Notes: generated from the sequence alone by a model not told the origin. Numbered from the stretch's first letter, positions 24,555 to 32,845 are shown. The stretch is DNA of 37,580 bases from JBIOWF01 sp044868295 (GCA_044868295.1 JBIOWF010000167.1:1-37580); one strand, 5' to 3'. Translations and numbers: made by a program.

Positions 24555-25058
24555 TCGCCGCCCATACGCGGCCCCGCCCGCCGTACGGATGTCGAGCGCG
24601 GCGTGCGCGGGGTCGGACACCGGTCTCAGCCGGCGGATCCAGTTTCGCAGCCCGCCTGCGGTACGGCCTCGCGAGGACATGAGCGGACGTCTCCCGGGAG
24701 TTGGGGGCGTGTTCACCGCCTGCCCGGAGCCGGAACGACCAGACGGCGACGGCGTGGTAGGCGATGGTATCGCCGGTAAGCAGATGTCTTGCCGCATCGC
24801 TGGATCCTTCGGGCCGACCGGACAGTGCCTTTCCTCTGGCTACGGCAGGCAGTACGCGTCCGGCCCGGCCCCGGGTTCAACGAGACCGCCGAATCTTTCG
24901 CGGAAATCATGCAGCCACTACGGCGCGGTCAGTCCCGGCGCGGCGCTTGAGCCCCTCACCGCCGGTGACCGCCCCGCGTCTCGTTGCGAGCCCTCATCGC
25001 GGGCCTGATACCCGTAGGCTTGTATGCGGTCCGGGGGGCTGCGAGGAGGAGATGCCAG
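24555..25058. other. Intergenic stretch of about 500 bases without a recognisable gene
   Basis: Frames here are open by chance and have no ribosome-binding site or family motif. A small stem (GGCGAT-GGT-ATCGCC, 24760-24774) is the only dyad I noticed. On the minus strand a fragment around 24700-24790 reads TGDTIAYHAVAVW and might be a relic, but I cannot name it. The Uma2 promoter is probably in the last 100 bases. Confidence 0.45.
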
Positions 25059-25685
25059 ATGACCGCTCTGCCAGACGACAGCTGGCTTCTCAACATCCGC
25101 CCTCAGCCCGCGCGTGTCACGGCTGAGGAGTACGACGCGCTTCCCGAGGAGATCGCCAAGGCCATTGAGATCGTTGATGGCTATGTGGTCTATTGCGCGG
25201 CGCCGACACCCGACCACCAGACCGCCGGCAGGCGGTTGGCCAACATGCTGGAACGTCATGCCCGCGCCGCGATGAGCAAGGGGCACGAATGCCTCACCGT
25301 GAACAACGACGTGGATCTGCGCTTGAGGGATCTGCCGCTGCTCAACCGGCGTCCTGATGTCGCGCTCTATCGGTGCTTGGATCGCGAACGAAGTGAGCGC
25401 CTTCGTGCCGAGCACGCGCTGCTCGTCGTGGAGATCGTCTCTCCCGGATCCGAGACCCAGGACACGACCGACAAGCTTGGGGAGTACGCCAAGGCCGGTA
25501 TCCCTCACTACTGGATCGTCCGGCTCGATCTCACCGGTGTGTCGATCATCGAACGTTATCGGTTGGATCGAGCGGCCATGCTCTATAAGCACACGGGCAC
25601 GTTCATGAAGGACGAGTCCGGTGAGGTTCCCGCTCTCAGCAACCCGATTCCCATCGTGATCGAATGGTCCGAGCTGCAGTTCTGA
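25059..25685 (+). CDS. Uma2 family (DUF820) endonuclease-fold protein
   Basis: A 208-aa protein of the Uma2 family, a PD-(D/E)XK restriction-endonuclease-like fold common in actinobacteria and cyanobacteria. Motifs are the N-terminal EIVDG (37-41), RRPDVALYR with Asp100, VVEIVSPGS with Glu125, DTTDKL with Lys139 and GIPHYWIVRLD. The catalytic D-E-K set is therefore complete, so it may cut DNA, but the biological role is unknown. The ATG at 25059 follows GAGGAGGAG. It stands alone behind the GTPase operon with its own upstream space, so I do not include it in that system, though proximity is worth noting. Confidence 0.92.
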   Translation: MTALPDDSWLLNIRPQPARVTAEEYDALPEEIAKAIEIVDGYVVYCAAPTPDHQTAGRRLANMLERHARAAMSKGHECLTVNNDVDLRLRDLPLLNRRPDVALYRCLDRERSERLRAEHALLVVEIVSPGSETQDTTDKLGEYAKAGIPHYWIVRLDLTGVSIIERYRLDRAAMLYKHTGTFMKDESGEVPALSNPIPIVIEWSELQF

Positions 25686-25788
25686 TCAGAAATGGTAGGG
25701 AGCTCGGTCAGTCGCCACCCGATCGAGTCGGCCGCCGCTGGGCTCCCGGAGACGTTCGGGGATGAAACGCGGGAGCGAGATCCGAACG

Positions 25789-25809
25789 CCTTTCGGTCTT
25801 CTCGAAAGG
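25789..25809. terminator. 7-bp stem-loop downstream of the Uma2 gene
   Basis: CCTTTCG and CGAAAGG are perfect complements around a 7-base loop, about 105 bases after the Uma2 stop. There is no U-run directly after it. Confidence 0.4.
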
Positions 25810-25817
25810 TCGAGTTG

Positions 25818-25859
25818 TCAGGTCATCATGTTATGGGTGATTCGGGCCTGATGTTTTTT
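25818..25859 (+). terminator. Interrupted stem followed by T6
   Basis: TCAGG pairs with CCTGA and, inside it, ATCA with TGAT, separated by internal loops. The run TTTTTT (25854-25859) follows directly. This is the classical intrinsic-terminator layout, rare in this GC-rich DNA. The bases from here to 26147 have no gene I can support. Confidence 0.42.
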
Positions 25860-26147
25860 CAACACCGATCAGTCATGGCTGGGGCCTTGTGCCGGTTAGC
25901 ATTCGGTGCATCCTGCTATTCGCCTGGAATCCCGGCCGGCTGACGTGCGTCCATCGGCGTAGAGGGCTCGTGCCGCATCTTGACGGCGGCTTGTGCGCGG
26001 CGTGCGTATTGGTCGGTCCGGTGTGAGAAGTAGCAATCATCGGCGGTCGAAGAATTAGTCGGCGTTGATTTCATCCGGCGGTGGGGGAGCGGCGAATCGC
26101 TGTTTGAAGGTCCAGCCGGACCCAGCCTCACCTAGAAGGAGATATCC

Positions 26148-26535
26148 ATGTCGGAGGCTCGAGGTACTCGCCGCCGCACGGGCGCCGCTCACCCAGAAAG
26201 CGGCCAATGACGTTCTGCGGGTCGCGCAGAGCGACGCCAAGACGGCAGCCCAGCTCGCCGACGAACTCGACAGCGATCCCGTCGCCGTCATCAAGCGGTA
26301 CTTCTCGCTCACGCCGGACCAGTCGGTGGGCCTGTCCCGCGTCAAGGCCGACTACCTGCGAAGCACGTTCGCACAGGTGAGCACCGCGCTCCGCGAGGGC
26401 GTCAAGGTCACCGCCAACATCAAGACCGTCCAGTTCGAGGCACTGAGCTGCACGGTCGGCGTCTCCTACACCCCGCCGAACCCCACCACCGGTGACCCCG
26501 GCGGCGTAATCATCTTTGGAACGCTCCAGCCCTGA
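26148..26535 (+). CDS. Small unknown protein with apparent +1 frameshift just after the start
   Basis: A very good ribosome-binding site (AGAAGGAGATATCC) precedes the ATG at 26148, but that frame stops after 20 codons. The frame with coding character is shifted by one base and reads LEVLAAARAPLTQKAANDVL, then VAVIKRYFSLTPDQSVGLSR and a beta-rich end, VSYTPPNPTTGDPGGVII. Removing one base after the third codon would fuse ATG TCG GAG to CTC GAG and give a protein of about 128 aa. The family is not recognised. Either the gene is broken, the sequence has an inserted base, or a weak upstream TTG (26065) is used. A strong hairpin follows the stop. Confidence 0.58.
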
Positions 26536-26543
26536 CCCGCCAC

Positions 26544-26570
26544 GGACGGCCGCCGGCCGCCCGGCCGTCC
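26544..26570 (+). terminator. 9-bp stem-loop after the small unknown gene
   Basis: GGACGGCCG and CGGCCGTCC are perfect complements with a 9-base loop, 8 bases after the stop at 26535. No U-tract. Confidence 0.5.
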
Positions 26571-26750
26571 ACCAGGTGGTGTTCGTGCATGTCGCCCCCG
26601 CTGGTCTCGGTCTGCTCGCCAGTGTCCGGTCCCCTCGTCCAGTGGTCGAGGGGACCGCGTTCATCCCATTCCGTTACTGACGGTAGTGCAGTGCTGCGAT
26701 TCTGGGTAAGAGATCAGAGAATCGGCTGTCGACCCGAAGTGGGTGAAACT

Positions 26751-27233
26751 GTGCACTCTGTCATTGCCCCAGGGGAGGGTGATGTCGAACCGGAAATCCT
26801 GGGAAGCGCTCGACTGGCACTCAATCCTGAATCTGTTTCACTAGCGCGCGCTCACGTGCGCGAATGGCTTGGCGCCGAACATCCCGCATATGAGGACGCC
26901 AGATTAGCGGCCTCTGAATTAGTGACAAATGCGGTCATTCATGCAAAATGCGGCCGCGATGGCGGCTTGATCTTACTCGCACTCGCCCTGTCGGCGGATC
27001 TCATCCACATCGAGGTCACAGATACGGGCCACCCTTCCTCGAAGCCGTATGTGCCCGACGGCATGCCGTACGAGAAGGAGAGCGGGCGTGGCCTCTGCAT
27101 CGTCCGCGAGATCTCCAAGCGGCGTTGGGGGATCCGCGACCACGGCGTTTTGGGCTGCACCGTCTGGTGCGACCTCGACGCGAACCCCGCCCCCGCCGAC
27201 TCGGCCACCCCTGCGGCGTCGCCGTACGGGTGA
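26751..27233 (+). CDS. RsbW-like HATPase (anti-sigma / serine kinase type)
   Basis: About 160 aa of the GHKL ATP-binding domain. The N-box is ASELVTNAVIHA, the G1 box VTDTG and the G2 box GRGLCIV; the last strand is LGCTVWCDL. Stand-alone domains of this size in actinobacteria act as anti-sigma factors or phosphorylate anti-anti-sigma factors (RsbW/SpoIIAB type); a related large group in Streptomycetes and relatives is of unknown target. GTG at 26751 is my choice, since residues conserved in the family begin about 25 codons later; GTG at 26739 is an alternative, and neither has a strong ribosome-binding site. A SpoIIE-type phosphatase with a second HATPase lies close by on the other strand. 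Confidence 0.87.
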   Translation: MHSVIAPGEGDVEPEILGSARLALNPESVSLARAHVREWLGAEHPAYEDARLAASELVTNAVIHAKCGRDGGLILLALALSADLIHIEVTDTGHPSSKPYVPDGMPYEKESGRGLCIVREISKRRWGIRDHGVLGCTVWCDLDANPAPADSATPAASPYG

Positions 27234-27269
27234 CCGGCGACACGATCGTGAAGCACGACGGGAAATATG

Positions 27270-27566
27270 TCAGCCGTCTGCTCGCCGTACTGGCAGGATG
27301 ATCGCGGACGGGTGATCGGGGTCGTGGTAGACCTCCTGGTAGGCGGCGCGCAGAGTGATCGCCGTCCCTCGCGGTTCACCGGTCCCCGGGTTGCGGGCGT
27401 AGCGCGGGAAGGCTCCGCTGGAGACCTGGACCCTGATGCGGTGGCCGCGCTTGAACCGGTGCGCGGTGGGCCAGAGCTCGGCCGCCGGATCCGAATGTGC
27501 CCCGCGTGCTCTGCGCCAGCACCTGGAAGCCCCGCTCCGCGAGCGGCAGGGCCGGCCGCGCCTTCG
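27270..27566 (-). pseudogene. Relic of a CocE/NonD family hydrolase (internal deletion)
   Basis: Two pieces of one enzyme can be read on the minus strand in different frames. The first, ending near 27490, reads LAERGFQVLAQSTRGTFGSGG, typical of the catalytic domain near the nucleophile. The second, from about 27490 to the stop at 27270, reads DPAAELWPTAHRFKRGHRI, VSSGAFPRYARNPGTGEP and YQEVYHDPDHPSAIILP, typical of the C-terminal beta-sandwich (X-Pro dipeptidyl-peptidase C-terminal domain). CocE/NonD hydrolases are about 500-600 aa, so some hundreds of residues are missing. The join lies in GGATCCGGCGG, which fits both sides and may have been the deletion microhomology. Confidence 0.72.
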
Positions 27567-27568
27567 GC

Positions 27569-29164
27569 TCAGTCGGGGATCTTGAGGGCGAACCAGACTG
27601 TCTTGCCGCCGGCGACGCGGCTGGAGCCCCAGCGTTCGGCGAGTTCGGCGACGATGTGGAGCCCACGGCCGCCCTCGTCCGTGTCCATGGGGGACCGCAG
27701 CACGGGGAGCCGGTGGTCGTCGTCGGTCACCTCGAACAGCACGACATCGGTCCAGATCAGGCGGACGCCGATGAGTCGCGTCGCGTACCGGCAGGCGTTG
27801 GTCACCAGTTCGCTCGACAGCAGTTCCGCGGCGGGGACGAGCTCCGGCAGTCCCCAGTGTTCGAGCATCCTGCGGACGAGCAGCCTGACCCTGCCGGGTG
27901 TACGCGTGTGCGGTTCGAGGTACCAGTTGGCGACATGATCGCTGGAGATCCCCTGGAAGCGCGCCATGAGCAGGGTGACGTCGTCGCCCCGCCCGTCGGC
28001 GACGCCGAGCAGGGCGTCGCTCATCTCCTCCAGGCGGCCGTCGGCCTTGCTCATCGTGCCGCGCAAGACCTCAAGACGCTGGTCGATGTCCTGTCCCCGG
28101 GCCTCCACCAGGCCATCGGTGTAGAGGGCGAGGAGCGAGCCGTCCTCCGCCGCGATCTCGGTGCTCTCGATCGGCGGCCGGCCGAGGCCGATGGGGAGTC
28201 CGGTGGAGGTCTCGATGTTGAGCAGCTCGGAGGTCCCGTCTCTCCTGACGAGAATGGGCGGCAGGTGGCCGGCGCTGGCGATGGTGCAGCGGCCCAGGAC
28301 GGGATCGTAGACGGCGTACACGCATGTGGTGATGGAATGATCGGCCAGGCGCTGGGCGATGTCGTCCAGCGATCGCAGAACCTGGTCGGGTGGCAGCTCC
28401 AGGGCCGCGAGAGTCTGCACCGAGGTGCGCAGCTGCGCCATGATCGCCGCGGCTCGCAGCCCGTGTCCCATGACGTCGCCCACGACCAGCGCGGTACGGC
28501 CACCGGACAGCGGGATGACGTCGAACCAGTCCCCGCCGACGGGCATCCTCCGGTCCCCGGGCTGGTAGCGGTGCGCGATCTCGATGCCGGGCAGCCCCGA
28601 AGGGGGAGAGGTGCGCAGGCTCTGCTGCAGGGTCTCGGCGATGGTGGTGTGCCAGTGATCCACCTGGGCCTGATGGATCGTCAGCCCGGCGAACGCGGCG
28701 ACCTGACCCGCCAGGAGGGCATCGGTCTCGGAGAAGGGCTCGCGCCCGCCGTCACGTGTCAGGAGCAGGGCGCCGATCGCCTCCCCCCGCGCGCGGAGAG
28801 GAACGGCGAGCAGGCGCGGGTCGAGCAGCGTGGGCCGCGTCGCCGCCCGCCAGGTCGAGGCCAGGTAGCGTGCGGCGACGTCGGAGACGTGCGTGTTCGA
28901 CCCTCGGCGACGGCGCGGGGCGTGGGCGTCCGAGGCGACCGCGGCGGCGAGGCGGTAGGCTCCGCGGGCTTTCTTCTCGGCCTCGTCCGCGTCAGGCTCG
29001 GTGAGGAACACTTCGGCCGAGTCGGCCAGCACCGGAACGGCGGCCTCGCAGAGGCGGAAGCTCAGGCCGATGGGATCGAGGCTCACACCGAGGCGATCGC
29101 TGGCATCCCTCAGGAACTCCAGGTGCTGCGGACTTGTCGACAACGTTGACTGCAGGCCCGGCAC
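27569..29164 (-). CDS. SpoIIE-type PP2C phosphatase with GAF-like N-terminus and C-terminal HATPase
   Basis: A 531-aa signalling protein. The N-terminal 170 residues form a GAF-like sensory domain (LLAVPLRARGEAIGALLLTRDG, then the VAAFAGLTIHQAQ helix). The central PP2C/SpoIIE domain carries the metal-site motifs VGGDWFDV, VGDVMGHG, YTDGLVEA and GDDVTLL. The C-terminal HATPase domain has SSELVTNA and GGRGLHIV. It can therefore both dephosphorylate and bind ATP, as in partner-switching control of sigma factors. GTG at 29164 is preferred, as GAGGAG lies 8 bases upstream; the frame above it is antisense to the methyltransferase. It starts 19 bases after that gene's stop, so the two form an operon. 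Confidence 0.93.
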   Translation of the reverse strand: MPGLQSTLSTSPQHLEFLRDASDRLGVSLDPIGLSFRLCEAAVPVLADSAEVFLTEPDADEAEKKARGAYRLAAAVASDAHAPRRRRGSNTHVSDVAARYLASTWRAATRPTLLDPRLLAVPLRARGEAIGALLLTRDGGREPFSETDALLAGQVAAFAGLTIHQAQVDHWHTTIAETLQQSLRTSPPSGLPGIEIAHRYQPGDRRMPVGGDWFDVIPLSGGRTALVVGDVMGHGLRAAAIMAQLRTSVQTLAALELPPDQVLRSLDDIAQRLADHSITTCVYAVYDPVLGRCTIASAGHLPPILVRRDGTSELLNIETSTGLPIGLGRPPIESTEIAAEDGSLLALYTDGLVEARGQDIDQRLEVLRGTMSKADGRLEEMSDALLGVADGRGDDVTLLMARFQGISSDHVANWYLEPHTRTPGRVRLLVRRMLEHWGLPELVPAAELLSSELVTNACRYATRLIGVRLIWTDVVLFEVTDDDHRLPVLRSPMDTDEGGRGLHIVAELAERWGSSRVAGGKTVWFALKIPD

Positions 29165-29183
29165 GACACTCTCCTCGCCTCGG

Positions 29184-29876
29184 TCAACGGCCGCGACGTC
29201 GGCAGTTGAGAAAGAGCTGGATCTCCGGCTGGGCCTGCGTGCTGGACGGTGCGTAGGAGATGATCCGTTCGTCGACGACGTCGAAGCCGGCGTCCTCGAC
29301 GACGGCACGCAGGTCGTCGCGCAGATATCCACTGATGCGGACAGGAGAGCCGAGGAACTGGAACGACACGTCGTCCATGTCGATCTCGACCATGGAGAAC
29401 GACAACCAGCCTCCGGGGGCGAGCACATCGTGGAGGCGGCGAAGGGACAGCTCGATCTCATGGCGGGGCAGCATGAGGAGCGAGAAGAAGGCGATGGCGG
29501 CGTCGAACCGGCCGAGGCCGGCGTCGACGTCGATCACGTCCATTTCGATGAAACGCGCCTCAGGCACATGCTGTCTGGCGAGCTCCAGCATGACGGGGGA
29601 GATGTCGATCCCGGTCACGTCCACTCCCGAGGCGACGAGCTGCCGCGCGCTGGGCAGGCCGGTGCCGGAGCCGACATCGAGGACCCGGGCGCCGGGTGAC
29701 AGCCTCTCCAGCAGCCACTTTCCCGACTCCTCCTGGCCCTCCTTGTGCGGGAAGGCGTCGTCGTAGCGGCTCCCGATGCGGTCGAACACCCCCGCCTGTA
29801 ATTCGCGGTGCTGCTCGCGTGTCATCGGCTGAAGATCTCGCCCGCCGCTGGACGCCGAATCTGATCCGGCTGTCAT
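29184..29876 (-). CDS. Class I SAM-dependent methyltransferase
   Basis: A 230-aa cytoplasmic enzyme transferring methyl from S-adenosylmethionine. Motif I is VLDVGSGTG (65-73), the acidic loop after strand 2 is TGIDISPVML, and motif III/IV is DAAIAFFSLLMLPR with LRRLHDVLAPGGWLSF after it. The FYDAFP-like N-terminus (FDRIGSRYDDAFPHK) resembles small-molecule (UbiE/COQ5-like or Methyltransf_25) enzymes. The substrate is unknown. The start at 29876 has GGGATGGGCGG before it; Met18 would also fit. It lies directly upstream of the SpoIIE phosphatase gene. Confidence 0.92.
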   Translation of the reverse strand: MTAGSDSASSGGRDLQPMTREQHRELQAGVFDRIGSRYDDAFPHKEGQEESGKWLLERLSPGARVLDVGSGTGLPSARQLVASGVDVTGIDISPVMLELARQHVPEARFIEMDVIDVDAGLGRFDAAIAFFSLLMLPRHEIELSLRRLHDVLAPGGWLSFSMVEIDMDDVSFQFLGSPVRISGYLRDDLRAVVEDAGFDVVDERIISYAPSSTQAQPEIQLFLNCRRRGR

Positions 29877-30009
29877 CCGCCCATCCCTGTCACTGACTTA
29901 GGTGGCCCAACTCCGCGGTCCCAGAGTTGGCATGAGATCGCGCGACACCACAAAGGAATAGTGGATCTTGGAGGATAAAGCAACAAGTTCCCATCAAAAA
30001 AGTGAAATA

Positions 30010-31200
30010 TCACCGTCGCGCGAGTCGTACTGGCATCTCCTTAATGCCGTTGACGAAGCTGGAGCGGAGGCGGCGCACCGGGCCCGCGAGAGCCATGTGA
30101 GGGGCCTGCTCGGCGATGACCTCGAACAGCACGCGCAACTCCAGGCGGGCGAGATGGGCGCCGAGGCAGAAGTGCGGGCCTCCGCCGCCGAAGGCGAGGT
30201 GGGGGTTGGGATCCCGCCCGATGTCGAACACCTCCGGCGCGGCGAAGACGGACTCGTCCCGGTTGGCCGACGGATAGAACACCAGCACCTTGTCTCCCGT
30301 GGCGATCGGCTGCTCTCCGATGACCGTGTCGCGCATCGCCGTCCGGCGGAACGCGATCACCGGGGATACCCAGCGGAGCAGCTCGTCGGGGAGCGTACGG
30401 AACAGCGCCGGCTCGGCGAGCAGCCGTTCCCACTGGCCCGGGTGGCGGAGGAACGCGAGCATGCCGCCGGCGGCCGCGTTCCGGGTGGTATCGGCGCCCG
30501 CGATGGCCAGCAGGGCGATGAAGAGCCCGATCTCGGCGGGCTCCAGTGCCGTGCCGTCCTCGCCCGCGACGACGAGCCGGGTGATGATGTCGTCGCGCGG
30601 CTCCTTCCGGCGCAGGGTCGCGATCGCGTCGCCGTACGCCGCGAGCTGGGCCACCGGCGGCGGCCCGTCCACGTCGAACTCGGGGTCGTCGAAGGCGACG
30701 GTCCGGCTGGTCAGGTCGAAGATCTTGGCACGGTCCTCGGCCGGAGCGCCCAGCAGTTCGCAGATCACGTGGAGCGGCAGCGGGGCCGCGATGTCACGGG
30801 CGAAGTCGACCGTCTCCCGCCGTATGGCGGCCGCGACGACGTCCTCGCAGATCTCCCTGATCCGATCCTCCAGGAGCCCGATCACCCGTGGGGTGAACGC
30901 CCGATTGACCACCGAGCGCGTGGCGGTGTGCTGGGGCGGGTCCTGGTTCAGCATGACCATGCGGTCGCGGGCCAGCGACTCCTCGTTGTTCTCGTAGAAG
31001 AACACTGACTTGGCGTATGAGGAGAACACCGCCGGGTCCCTCGACACCCGCATGACATCGGCGTGGCGGGTGACCGCCCAGAATCCGGGACCCTCCGTGT
31101 CGGGGTGCCAGTGGACGGGGGAGTTCGCCCGCAGCCACCTGTAGGTGTCCCAGGGAACGGCGTTCTCGTACAGGGCCGGGTCGAAGATGTCGATCGCCAT
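30010..31200 (-). CDS. Cytochrome P450 (CYP125/CYP142-like)
   Basis: A 396-aa soluble bacterial P450. The I-helix oxygen-activation motif is AGADTT (234-239), the K-helix ExxR is Glu273-Arg276 in DELLRW, and the haem loop is AFGGGGPHFCLG with Cys345. The early PPQHTATRSVVNRAF is the C-helix region. The GGGPHFCLGAHLARLEL loop and the C-terminal VNGIKEMPVRL resemble CYP125/142-type steroid or lipid hydroxylases; subfamily assignment needs alignment. No ferredoxin gene is adjacent. ATG at 31200 is preferred over GTG at 31206, with AGAAAG upstream. It is divergent from the small unknown gene with about 56 bases between them. Confidence 0.96.
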   Translation of the reverse strand: MAIDIFDPALYENAVPWDTYRWLRANSPVHWHPDTEGPGFWAVTRHADVMRVSRDPAVFSSYAKSVFFYENNEESLARDRMVMLNQDPPQHTATRSVVNRAFTPRVIGLLEDRIREICEDVVAAAIRRETVDFARDIAAPLPLHVICELLGAPAEDRAKIFDLTSRTVAFDDPEFDVDGPPPVAQLAAYGDAIATLRRKEPRDDIITRLVVAGEDGTALEPAEIGLFIALLAIAGADTTRNAAAGGMLAFLRHPGQWERLLAEPALFRTLPDELLRWVSPVIAFRRTAMRDTVIGEQPIATGDKVLVFYPSANRDESVFAAPEVFDIGRDPNPHLAFGGGGPHFCLGAHLARLELRVLFEVIAEQAPHMALAGPVRRLRSSFVNGIKEMPVRLARR

Positions 31201-31256
31201 GATCACTTTCTAGGCCACTCGGCCCCGCAGATCAATGTCGGCGATCAACCCTCCGG

Positions 31257-31640
31257 GTGGGGCGCGGCGGGGACACCCGATCGGCCGACTGCGAAGTCGT
31301 GATCATCTCGGTGACCGCGAACAACATCCAGGAGGACGGCGCAGGCCACGACGACATCTGGGTCAAAGTGGCCAATTCCTGGTTCCCACACTACCTCCGC
31401 TCCATCCAGATCAACCAGGGCCAGACCCTCCTCAACTCCGACCTCAACAACCCCAAGGCCGCCGAGCCGTCGGTGACGGTCTCGATCTACGAGGACGACA
31501 CCTGGCCCAACCCCAACGATCTGCTGGGTTCGTTCACCGAGAGCTGCGCGGGCGGCGGCACCGGGCCGGGCGGAAACGTGCAGACCATCGGGACGAGCGG
31601 TGTGAGCTATTCGATCAGCTACTTCTCACACCTGGTCTGA
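31257..31640 (+). CDS. Small beta-rich protein, possibly C2-like
   Basis: A 127-aa protein with no signal peptide visible. The core VIISVTANNIQEDGAGHDD is followed by IWVKVANSWFP and SVTVSIYEDD, which look like the first strands and the Asp-rich loops of a C2-like or other calcium-binding beta-sandwich. The family is not recognised with confidence. The start is uncertain: GTG at 31257 is used here, while GTG at 31299 would begin exactly at the conserved core; neither has a good ribosome-binding site. The Gly-rich end (GGGTGPGGN) precedes a last strand. Confidence 0.6.
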   Translation: MGRGGDTRSADCEVVIISVTANNIQEDGAGHDDIWVKVANSWFPHYLRSIQINQGQTLLNSDLNNPKAAEPSVTVSIYEDDTWPNPNDLLGSFTESCAGGGTGPGGNVQTIGTSGVSYSISYFSHLV

Positions 31641-31654
31641 CGACCCGGCCACGG

Positions 31655-31670
31655 CCCGGTTCGATCCGGG
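31655..31670. terminator. Small stem-loop between convergent genes
   Basis: CCCGG-TTCGAT-CCGGG forms a 5-bp stem with a 6-base loop between the small beta-rich gene and the DUF4386-like gene, which converge here. It resembles a tRNA T-arm at first sight, but see the rejected list. Confidence 0.35.
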
Positions 31671-31692
31671 TGCCGGCCGCCGCGATCGGGGG

Positions 31693-32397
31693 TCAGCGGG
31701 CGAAGACGGCGCGCGGGGTCGTGGCGCGCTCCACCTCCGGGTAGCGGAGCATGACCACGGACGCGGTCGCGACCCACAGCGCGAAGGTGATGCCCGTCGC
31801 GTAGGTCAGGAAGATCAGGAACCTGGGCGCGGCGGCGGAGAAGCTGGTGATGCCCGCGATCAGGCCGATCGCGGCGACGACCAGGCCCAGCCAGCCCAGC
31901 CACGGCCCGGCCAGCTCCCGGCGGACCATGGCCATTCCGGCGCTCGCCGCGAACAGCGCCACCAGCAGGCCGATCGGCCCGAGTGCGAGCTGATGCAGGC
32001 CGTACAGGGTGTACGCCGAGCCTGCCTCGGCCAGCACCGCCGGCCGCCGGCTGAGCACCGCCAGGGTCGTGAGTGGCAGCACGCCGAACATGGTCGCCGT
32101 GGCGAGGCTCACGCCGGAGACCAGCACCACGGGAGAGAACGCCTCCACGCCGCTCTCGGCCCGCTGCAGCACGTGCCGCAGGTGTGCGACGAACCAGAGG
32201 AACGCCACTGCGGCCAGCGTGAACAGCAGGCAGGACGCGAGGATCGCCGCGCGGCGGGCGTCGAGGTACTCGGTGATCGTTGTCGCTCGGGCCTCCAGCC
32301 CGGGTGCCGCGGGGGCCAGCAGGAATCCCACCAGCAGCAGCACCGCGGCTGCCAGGCCACTCGCCGCTCCCAGGCGTTCCCAGGACCGCTCGTTCAT
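31693..32397 (-). CDS. DUF4386-like multi-spanning membrane protein
   Basis: A 234-aa integral membrane protein with about six or seven hydrophobic helices (LAAAVLLLVGFLLA, ILASCLLFTLAAVAFLWF, VVLVSGVSLATATMFG, LGPIGLLVALFAASAGMAM, WLGLVVAAIGLIAGI, FLTYATGITFALWVATASVVM). A polar loop after helix 1 (TTITEYLDARR) and the order of helices fit the DUF4386 family, which has no known function. The ATG at 32397 follows GGGAGGAG. It stands alone, separated from the radical SAM operon by about 450 bases. Confidence 0.75.
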   Translation of the reverse strand: MNERSWERLGAASGLAAAVLLLVGFLLAPAAPGLEARATTITEYLDARRAAILASCLLFTLAAVAFLWFVAHLRHVLQRAESGVEAFSPVVLVSGVSLATATMFGVLPLTTLAVLSRRPAVLAEAGSAYTLYGLHQLALGPIGLLVALFAASAGMAMVRRELAGPWLGWLGLVVAAIGLIAGITSFSAAAPRFLIFLTYATGITFALWVATASVVMLRYPEVERATTPRAVFAR

Positions 32398-32580
32398 GGT
32401 CGGCTCCTCCCTGTGAGGCTCTCACCACGATTTCGACCCCCGGCCGGTGAATCCCTCAACTGGGTCAGGCCGGGACATGGGTCATAGGTCGGTACGGAGT
32501 GAAGCAAGCGATCTCGGACGCCCCTTGGGGTCGGCTGTGAGATCGCCGGAAAACGCAGACGATATGCACGGAAACGGAGG

Positions 32581-32606
32581 CGGTGATCGACGCCGTGCGA
32601 TCACCG
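32581..32606. repeat. 9-bp inverted repeat in a gene-free stretch
   Basis: CGGTGATCG and CGATCACCG are perfect complements around an 8-base loop. The region 32398-32845 holds no supported gene; it contains the DUF4386 promoter and the end of the radical SAM operon. A palindrome CCCCTTGGGG lies at 32521-32530. Confidence 0.5.
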
Positions 32607-32678
32607 GTGGGGTGAGCGTGAGGCCGCCTTTCTCGGCTCCGGCTGGCCGCCGGGCCCGGCCCTCTCCCTCTGGCCACC

Positions 32679-32716
32679 AATTGCGCACTGGGCGAAGTGC
32701 CCACTCCTGTGCAATT
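32679..32716. terminator. Compound stem-loop downstream of the radical SAM operon
   Basis: TGGGC-GAAGT-GCCCA is a perfect inner hairpin; outside it GCAC pairs with GTGC and AATT with AATT, with a CTCCT bulge. It lies about 130-165 bases after the operon end on the minus strand. It could stop the operon transcript, or be an operator. Confidence 0.4.
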
Positions 32717-32845
32717 CTCTCATGAATAGGTAGGAAATGTCCCCTCTGTGTCGTTGTGTCGCTTGGAGGTGGGTCATTCCCCGATGGGTCGTCCTCACAC
32801 GCGAGGCCTCGTCACGACAGCCGGCGTGTGTCCCCGCGTCCCGAA

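Noticed and set aside
24589..25008. 139-residue open frame between the GAP1-like and Uma2 genes
   Set aside because: No ribosome-binding site, low-complexity composition and no recognisable motif; treated as chance.
25916..26131. Minus-strand frame with SHRTDQYARRAQAAVKM
   Set aside because: Too short, no start context, and no family recognised; a transposase relic is possible but not supported.
29165..29461. Extended N-terminus of the SpoIIE phosphatase
   Set aside because: This part is antisense-like over the methyltransferase gene and Ser/Arg-rich; GTG at 29164 has a good ribosome-binding site.
31652..31673. tRNA-like T-arm (GGTTCGATCC context)
   Set aside because: The stem CCCGG/CCGGG encloses 6 instead of 7 loop bases, and no anticodon arm, D-arm or acceptor stem can be folded around it.
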